A DNA stretch of 35,563 bases, taken from NCBI RefSeq assembly GCF_006539505.1, contig NZ_BJND01000080.1, positions 1 through 35,563 on the forward strand. The letters run 5' to 3'. Under the pieces are notes generated by a model that worked only from the letters and a program-made list of their open reading frames with translations, ran no database searches and was not told where the DNA came from. Every line of letters starts with the position of its first letter. Position 1 is the first letter of the stretch. The DNA is from Streptomyces spinoverrucosus. GTDB lineage: Bacteria; Actinomycetota; Actinomycetes; Streptomycetales; Streptomycetaceae. Made by a program: the position numbers and the translations under genes. Positions 31,063 through 35,563 of this stretch are shown piece after piece.

Positions 31063-32346
31063 ATGGCCATGGACGCCATCTCCGTCATCCGCACCAAGCG
31101 GGACCGCGGTGAACTCAGCGACGAGCAGATCGACTGGGTCATCGACGCGTACACGCGCGGCGAGGTCGCCGACGAGCAGATGTCGGCGCTCGCCATGGCC
31201 ATCCTGCTCAACGGCATGAACCGCCGCGAGATCGCCCGCTGGACGGCGGCGATGATCGCCACCGGCGAGCGCATGGACTTCTCGTCGCTGTCCCGCCCCA
31301 CGGCGGACAAGCACTCGACGGGCGGCGTCGGCGACAAGATCACCCTGCCGCTGGCCCCCCTGGTCGCCGCATGCGGCGCGGCGGTCCCCCAGCTCTCTGG
31401 CCGGGGCCTCGGCCACACGGGCGGCACGCTGGACAAGCTGGAGTCGATCCCGGGCTGGCGGGCCCTGCTCTCCAACGAGGAGATGCTGTCGGTCCTGGAC
31501 AGCGTCGGCGCCGTGATCTGCGCGGCGGGCGACGGCCTGGCTCCCGCGGACAAGAAGCTCTACGCACTCCGCGACGTGACCGGCACGGTCGAGGCGATCC
31601 CCCTGATCGCCTCGTCCATCATGTCGAAGAAGATCGCGGAGGGTACGGGCTCGCTGGTCCTGGACGTGAAGGTGGGCTCAGGCGCCTTCATGAAGACCCT
31701 GGACGACGCCCGCGAGCTGGCCTCGACCATGGTCGGCCTGGGCACGGACCACGGGGTGAAGACGGTAGCACTCCTGACGGACATGTCGACGCCGCTGGGC
31801 CTGACGGCGGGCAACGCGCTGGAGGTCCGCGAGTCGCTGGAGGTCCTGGCGGGCGGCGGCCCCGCGGACGTGGTGGAACTGACCCTCGCCCTGGCCCGAG
31901 AGATGCTGGAGGCGGCGGGCGTGAAGGACGCCGACCCGGCGACGGCGCTGGCCGACGGTTCGGCGATGGACGTGTGGCGGCGCATGATCGCCGCGCAGGG
32001 CGGCGACCCGGACGCCCCGCTGCCAACGTCACGCGAACAGCACGTGATCAAGGCCCCGTCCTCCGGTGTCCTGACCCGCCTCGACGCCTACGACATCGGC
32101 ATCGCCGCCTGGCGCCTGGGCGCGGGCCGCGCGCGCAAGGAGGACCCGGTGCAGGCGGCCGCGGGCATCGAGCTGCACGCCAAGCCGGGCGACACGGTGA
32201 CGGAGGGCCAGCCCCTGCTGACCCTGCACACGGACACGCCGGAGCGGTTCGCATACGCGTTGGAGGCGGTGGAGGGTTCCTACGACATCGCGGCGGCGGG
32301 GACGGACTTCACGGGGTCGCCGGTAGTGCTGGAACGTATCGCCTGA
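31063..32346 (+). CDS. deoA: Thymidine phosphorylase
   Basis: 427 residues from ATG31063 with GGAAGGAAAG 8 nt upstream; ATG31069 is a second option. The pyrimidine nucleoside phosphorylase signature is present: ADKHSTGGVGDKITLPLAPLVAACGAAVPQLSGRGLGHTGGTLDKLESI, the phosphate- and base-binding segments, with SIMSKKIAEGTGSLVLDVKVGSGAFMK further on. A PYNP_C domain (VIKAPSSGVLTRLDAYDIG) closes the protein. It splits thymidine or deoxyuridine with phosphate to base and deoxyribose 1-phosphate. Deoxyuridine comes from the upstream deaminase, so the two enzymes act in sequence on imported pyrimidine nucleosides. Confidence 0.95.
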   Translation: MAMDAISVIRTKRDRGELSDEQIDWVIDAYTRGEVADEQMSALAMAILLNGMNRREIARWTAAMIATGERMDFSSLSRPTADKHSTGGVGDKITLPLAPLVAACGAAVPQLSGRGLGHTGGTLDKLESIPGWRALLSNEEMLSVLDSVGAVICAAGDGLAPADKKLYALRDVTGTVEAIPLIASSIMSKKIAEGTGSLVLDVKVGSGAFMKTLDDARELASTMVGLGTDHGVKTVALLTDMSTPLGLTAGNALEVRESLEVLAGGGPADVVELTLALAREMLEAAGVKDADPATALADGSAMDVWRRMIAAQGGDPDAPLPTSREQHVIKAPSSGVLTRLDAYDIGIAAWRLGAGRARKEDPVQAAAGIELHAKPGDTVTEGQPLLTLHTDTPERFAYALEAVEGSYDIAAAGTDFTGSPVVLERIA

Positions 32347-32442
32347 CCTGCGGTTTCCTCGTTCGGGTGAATGGGATCGGTAGACCTCCGCCGGTCCCGT
32401 TCGGCATGCTGGGGTTGGTGACGCACTGATTGGAGAACCGCC

Positions 32443-33033
32443 ATGAGCGCACTCGCCGCCGAGTCCGGGGCCTCCGAGGGAACGGGCTGGGAGGAGATCG
32501 TCCGTGTCTGGGAGGAGACGGACGCTCCCGAGGGCAGCAAGGTGGAGATCATCGAAGGGGTCGTCACCGTGCCGCCTCCACCGTCCAAGGACCACAACAC
32601 CACGGCTGCCCTGCTGCAGCGGCGCCTGTACACCGTGATTCCGGAGACCTGGGAGATCTACCAGACGCTGGGGCTGGAGGTCCCGGGCGCCTCGGATCTC
32701 TTCGTTCCGGACCTGGCGGTGCTTCCCGTGGAATCGGCACTCGGCACGGGAAATCGTGTGCCTGCGGACGAGGCGGAGCTGGTGGTCGAGATCACCTCGA
32801 AGCGCAACGCCAACCACGACCGCATCAAGAAGGTCCATGGCTATGCACGAGCAGGTATTCCGCTCTACCTCCTCCTGGACCCTTGGCACAGCGGCCGCCC
32901 CACGGTCACGCTCTACGGAGCGCCAGAGGACGGCACCTACCGCGTCCTCGCCTCAGTGGAATACGGCGAGAAGCTGACGTTGCCGGAACCGTTCAATCTC
33001 GAGATCGACACCAGCGTCTTTCCAGTCCGCTGA
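32443..33033 (+). CDS. Uma2-family (DUF820) restriction-fold protein
   Basis: 196 residues; ATG32443 follows GGAG. The family's nuclease-like core is visible: KVEIIEGVVTV (Glu), a FVPDLAVLPVE block with P-D, ELVVEITSKRNANHDRIKKVHGYARAGIPLYLLLDP with the E-x-K-like strand (E-I-T-S) and conserved Y-A. Uma2 proteins belong to the PD-(D/E)XK superfamily and are abundant in Streptomyces and cyanobacteria, but their role is not settled. It stands alone after deoA with about 96 bp between and meets the AEC transporter gene tail to tail. No toxin/antitoxin partner is beside it. Confidence 0.88.
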   Translation: MSALAAESGASEGTGWEEIVRVWEETDAPEGSKVEIIEGVVTVPPPPSKDHNTTAALLQRRLYTVIPETWEIYQTLGLEVPGASDLFVPDLAVLPVESALGTGNRVPADEAELVVEITSKRNANHDRIKKVHGYARAGIPLYLLLDPWHSGRPTVTLYGAPEDGTYRVLASVEYGEKLTLPEPFNLEIDTSVFPVR

Positions 33034-33040
33034 GTCGGCC

Positions 33041-33961
33041 TCAGCCCAACAGCGCCGCCACCACCACCAGCACCGGCACCGAAAGCACCGTCGACAACAA
33101 AATCGCCTCCCGCGCCAGCACCTCGCCCACTCGATAACTGCTCGCGTACGTGAAGAGGTTCTGCGCGGCCGGCAGCGCCGACGTCACCACCACGTCGAGC
33201 AGGGCCGCCCCCCGAAGGCCGAAGACACCGGCCGCGAGGATCCAGGCGAGCAGCGGCTGGGCGACGGCCTTGAGGCCCACGGCGAGGAGCACCGGCCCCC
33301 GTTCCCCGTTCCGCAGCGGGAGTGTGCTGCCGCGCAGGGAGATCCCGAAGGCGAGGAGGACGGCCGGAACGGACATGTTCCCGATCAGCGTCAGCGGATC
33401 CATGACGGGCCCCGGGACGTGCAGACCCGTCGCCGACACCGCAACGCCCGCCAGCGATCCCAACGCCACCGGATTGCGCAACGGAGTGAGCAGACGCTGC
33501 CACAGCGGCCGCTTCTCCCCGCCACCCGCGAGATCCAGGATCGTCAGCGCGACCGGCGTGACCCCGACCAGCTGGAACAGCAGCACCGGCGCCACCAGCG
33601 ACGCGTCGCCCAGCACATACACCGCGATGGGGATGCCGAGATTGCCCGAGTTGACGTAACTGGAGCACAGCGCGCCGATGGTCGTACGGCCCACACCCCA
33701 GCGGCGTACGACACCCACCGCCACGAACACGCCCGCCGCGGCCGCCGTGCTCAGGGCCGTGACCAGCAGCCGACTGGAGAAGATCACCGACAGATCGGCC
33801 CCTGCCAAGGTGGTGAAGAGCAGCGCCGGGGAGGCCACGTGGAAGGCGAGCTTGGTCAGGACTTCGCGCCCCTGGTTTCCGAGGTAACCCCGCACACCGA
33901 TCGCGTAACCGACGCCGATGACAACGGCGATCACCAAAAACCCGCTCAACACCCCCTGCAC
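33041..33961 (-). CDS. AEC-family transporter (auxin efflux carrier type)
   Basis: 306 residues from GTG33961, with AAGGAGG just upstream; an upstream in-frame start at 34060 would add about 33 polar residues and is less likely. Ten membrane segments in two five-helix halves are visible. The family's crossover motifs are present: SYVNSGNLGIPIAVYVLG (N-x-G-x-x-x-x-P) in the first half and TSALPAAQNLFTYASSY in the second. AEC proteins export or import organic acids, malate or similar anions. The substrate is unknown. Transcribed leftward, convergent with the Uma2 gene and divergent from the STAS gene, so it is probably a single-gene unit. Confidence 0.9.
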   Translation of the reverse strand: MQGVLSGFLVIAVVIGVGYAIGVRGYLGNQGREVLTKLAFHVASPALLFTTLAGADLSVIFSSRLLVTALSTAAAAGVFVAVGVVRRWGVGRTTIGALCSSYVNSGNLGIPIAVYVLGDASLVAPVLLFQLVGVTPVALTILDLAGGGEKRPLWQRLLTPLRNPVALGSLAGVAVSATGLHVPGPVMDPLTLIGNMSVPAVLLAFGISLRGSTLPLRNGERGPVLLAVGLKAVAQPLLAWILAAGVFGLRGAALLDVVVTSALPAAQNLFTYASSYRVGEVLAREAILLSTVLSVPVLVVVAALLG

Positions 33962-34130
33962 AACGCCTCCTTGCCGAGGAGACGCGCACCGGACATCACA
34001 GAGGGAGTTGATCCATGGGGCATACACGCAACCCTCTAGGGCAGCCCTCACCCAGGTCAATGTGATCCTCGCGGCGCGGTCGCCCGCGATGAGTTATGAG
34101 ACCTGAGCCGGTCTACCGGTCGTGGATGCC

Positions 34131-34475
34131 ATGACCCCCGCCGAAATCGTGCTGGCCGGCCCCGTCACCCGGGACGAGGTGACAGGGCTCTGCGATGACG
34201 TGCGGGCGTTGCTGGAGGCCACGGGGGCGCCAGTGGTCGTCTGCGATGTCGGAGGTCTCGGACCACCGGGCCTCGCAACCATCGACCTCCTGGCCCGGCT
34301 GGCGCTGACGGCCAAACGGGCCGGGAGCGGCATCCGCCTGCGCGATCCCGACCCCGCCCTACACGCCCTCCTCGACCTGGTCGGCCTCCGCTTCGAGGTG
34401 GAGGGGCAGCCCGAACAACGGGAACCAGCGCTTGGTGTCGAGGAAGCAGTGGAACCCGGTGATCCGTCCGTCTGA
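34131..34475 (+). CDS. STAS-domain protein (anti-sigma-factor-antagonist type)
   Basis: 114 residues from ATG34131; GTG34122 in frame is an alternative. The STAS pattern of strand, helix and strand is visible: AEIVLAGPVTRDEVTGLCDDVRALLE, PVVVCDVGGLGPPGLATIDLLARLALTAKRAGSGIRLRDP and ALHALLDLVGL. The usual D-x-S/T phosphorylation loop is replaced by D-V-G-G-L-G-P-P-G, so partner switching by phosphorylation is doubtful. The last 39 codons overlap the sigma-factor gene on the other strand. Its position suggests a link with that sigma factor, but no sequence feature proves it. Confidence 0.82.
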   Translation: MTPAEIVLAGPVTRDEVTGLCDDVRALLEATGAPVVVCDVGGLGPPGLATIDLLARLALTAKRAGSGIRLRDPDPALHALLDLVGLRFEVEGQPEQREPALGVEEAVEPGDPSV

Positions 34476-35372
34476 GATCTCCAGCACCTGCACGGCCCAC
34501 GGAGCGAAGCCGCCCGCCTCGGGGTCCGGCTTGTACTGGGCGAAGCCCGGCAGACCGTTGACCTGGACCGGCACCAGGCGCGAGCCCGCGCAGGGGGCAC
34601 CGAGCGTCGTCATGAAGCCCGTGATGTCCTTCACGCCGGTCAGCCACAGGTCGAACGGCGGCATCGTCATGATGGCGTCCTCGTGCAGCAGAGCCGTCAG
34701 CGCCGTCATGTCGTAGCCCTCGAACGCCGCGACATACCGCTCCAGGAGCTTCTGCTGCTCCTCGTCCAGCGGGTCGGAGACGGCCGCCTCGGCGCCCGGC
34801 TGCTGCTGCTCCGCGAGCGTCGCACGCGCTCTCTGCAGCGCGCTGTTGACCGACGCGACCGTCGTACCGAGCAACTCGGCGACCTCGCTGGCCTTCCAGG
34901 CCAGCACCTCGCGCAGGATCAGCACGGCCCGCTGCTTGGGCGGCAACTGCTGCAGCGCGGCCATGAAGGCGAGCCGCACGGACTCCTTGGCCACGGCCGC
35001 CTCCGCCGGGTCCTCGACCGTCGGCAGCATACGGTTGTCCGGCATCGGCTCCAGCCAGGTGTTGTCCGGACGGGGCGAGAGCGCTGCCCGGGCCAGCGGT
35101 GTGGACTCCGTCAGATCCATGGGCCTGGCCCGCTTGTTGCCGGCGTTCAGCATGTCCAGGCACACATTGGTCGCGATGCGATACAGCCAGGACCGTACGC
35201 TGGACCGTCCTTCGAACTTGTCGAAGCTGCGCCAGGCGCGGACGAGGGTGTCCTGCACCGCGTCCTCCGCCTCGAAGGAGGAGCCGAGCATGCGGTAGCA
35301 GTAGCCCGTCAGCTCGACCCGGTGCTTTTCCAGTGTGGCGTCGAGGTCTGTCGTCGCCGTGCCGTTGCTCAT
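34359..35372 (-). CDS. ECF sigma factor with SnoaL-like C-terminal domain (SigG/TIGR02960-like)
   Basis: 337 residues from ATG35372 (GGGGTGGGTGG upstream). Sigma-2 covers about 15-85 (CYRMLGSSFEAEDAVQDTLVRAWRSFDKFEGRSSVRSWLYRIATNVCLDML). A long linker has LEPMPDNRMLP. Sigma-4 (about 145-200) has LPPKQRAVLILREVLAWKASEVAELLGTTVASVNSALQRARATL. Residues about 215-335 form a SnoaL-like NTF2 fold, LLERYVAAFEGYDMTALTALLHEDAIMTMPPF onward. This is the TIGR02960/SigG layout, in which the fused domain takes the place of a separate anti-sigma factor. The upstream region carries a DNA-damage-type promoter. The 3' end overlaps the STAS gene by 117 bp. Confidence 0.92.
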   Translation of the reverse strand: MSNGTATTDLDATLEKHRVELTGYCYRMLGSSFEAEDAVQDTLVRAWRSFDKFEGRSSVRSWLYRIATNVCLDMLNAGNKRARPMDLTESTPLARAALSPRPDNTWLEPMPDNRMLPTVEDPAEAAVAKESVRLAFMAALQQLPPKQRAVLILREVLAWKASEVAELLGTTVASVNSALQRARATLAEQQQPGAEAAVSDPLDEEQQKLLERYVAAFEGYDMTALTALLHEDAIMTMPPFDLWLTGVKDITGFMTTLGAPCAGSRLVPVQVNGLPGFAQYKPDPEAGGFAPWAVQVLEISDGRITGFHCFLDTKRWFPLFGLPLHLEAEADQVEEGV

Positions 35373-35430
35373 GGTCCACCCACCCCTGTGGCCGTTCCCG
35401 TGCTGCGCACCTTTGCGCCCAGCACTTCGG

Positions 35431-35453
35431 AAGCTACCGCAGCCCACTGACAA
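35431..35453 (-). promoter_or_regulatory. RecA-NDp / PafBC-type DNA-damage promoter of the sigma gene
   Basis: Reading leftward: TTGTCAGTG, exactly 8 nt, then TAGCTT, an exact fit to tTGTCRgtg-N8-TAnnnT, the LexA-independent damage promoter of actinobacterial recA genes that responds to PafBC. Predicted transcript start near 35424, giving a leader of about 52 nt. Confidence 0.85.
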
Positions 35454-35563
35454 TGGCGCCCCGACTGGAGAAAGGCCCAGCTCAGATGGGGTGCGTGGTC
35501 ATCTACCCGGCGTCGCTGCCAAGGCCGCGGCGTTGCGCACCCCGGCGCAACGGGGTGCCGCTG
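35454..35563. other. Window-edge region with competing hairpins
   Basis: GTTGCGC/GCGCAAC (35532-35551) and GCACCCCG/CGGGGTGC (35537-35558) overlap, so only one can form at a time. The minus-strand frame ending at the TAG complementary to 35503-35505 might be a protein tail, but too little is visible. Confidence 0.35.

Noticed and set aside
35503..35563. C-terminal end of a further leftward gene
   Set aside because: At most about 20 codons are visible and more than one frame stays open, so no gene can be supported.

Overview
The window is high-GC DNA with strong third-position G/C bias, GTG starts, twin-arginine and lipoprotein signals and 4-nt ATGA/GTGA overlaps. Gene content and order point to a Streptomyces chromosome, probably a core-like region; I see no insertion sequence, tRNA, rRNA or CRISPR array.

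Region 1 (1-1272): the start of a flavin monooxygenase (cut by the window edge) diverges from a TetR repressor. Two identical-arm 15-bp operators lie between them. Region 2 (1581-8480): a putative secreted/surface locus. It encodes a small secreted protein, a trypsin-fold pseudoprotease fused to FG-GAP propeller repeats, a 1,129-residue Tat-exported ALF-repeat/coiled-coil protein, and a small membrane protein.

Region 3 (8491-21266): a wall-glycopolymer cluster. Leftward genes encode an OafA-type acyltransferase, a methyltransferase, a fused double glycosyltransferase, a polysialyltransferase-like enzyme and a GT2 enzyme. Rightward genes encode a DUF6716 GT-B protein, a CMP-nonulosonate synthetase fused to a HAD phosphatase, a NeuB-type synthase without its SAF domain, and another sialyltransferase-like protein. 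The NeuA-phosphatase fusion, the SAF-less NeuB and the absence of NeuC-like genes fit synthesis of Kdn, the sugar acid of the teichulosonic acids reported from Streptomyces walls. Assignment to Kdn rather than another nonulosonic acid is inference.

Region 4 (21288-23464): a methyltransferase and an M20 amidohydrolase. Region 5 (23671-32346): nucleoside uptake and salvage, with two duplicated BMP/PnrA-type lipoproteins, a double-ABC ATPase, two permeases, cytidine deaminase and thymidine phosphorylase. A CTACGCGCGT element occurs at the promoters of both lipoproteins and of the ATPase gene, suggesting one shared regulator. The ATPase gene has no usual start codon in the right place; an ATC sits exactly where the start should be.

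Region 6 (32443-35453): a Uma2-family protein, an AEC transporter, a STAS protein, and a SigG-like ECF sigma factor. The sigma gene carries an exact match to the RecA-NDp/PafBC DNA-damage promoter consensus.

Most notable points: the dead protease and its secreted neighbours, the Kdn-type enzyme set with its family of HP/ST-motif transferases, the ATC start, the three-copy operator, and the damage-type promoter of the sigma gene.
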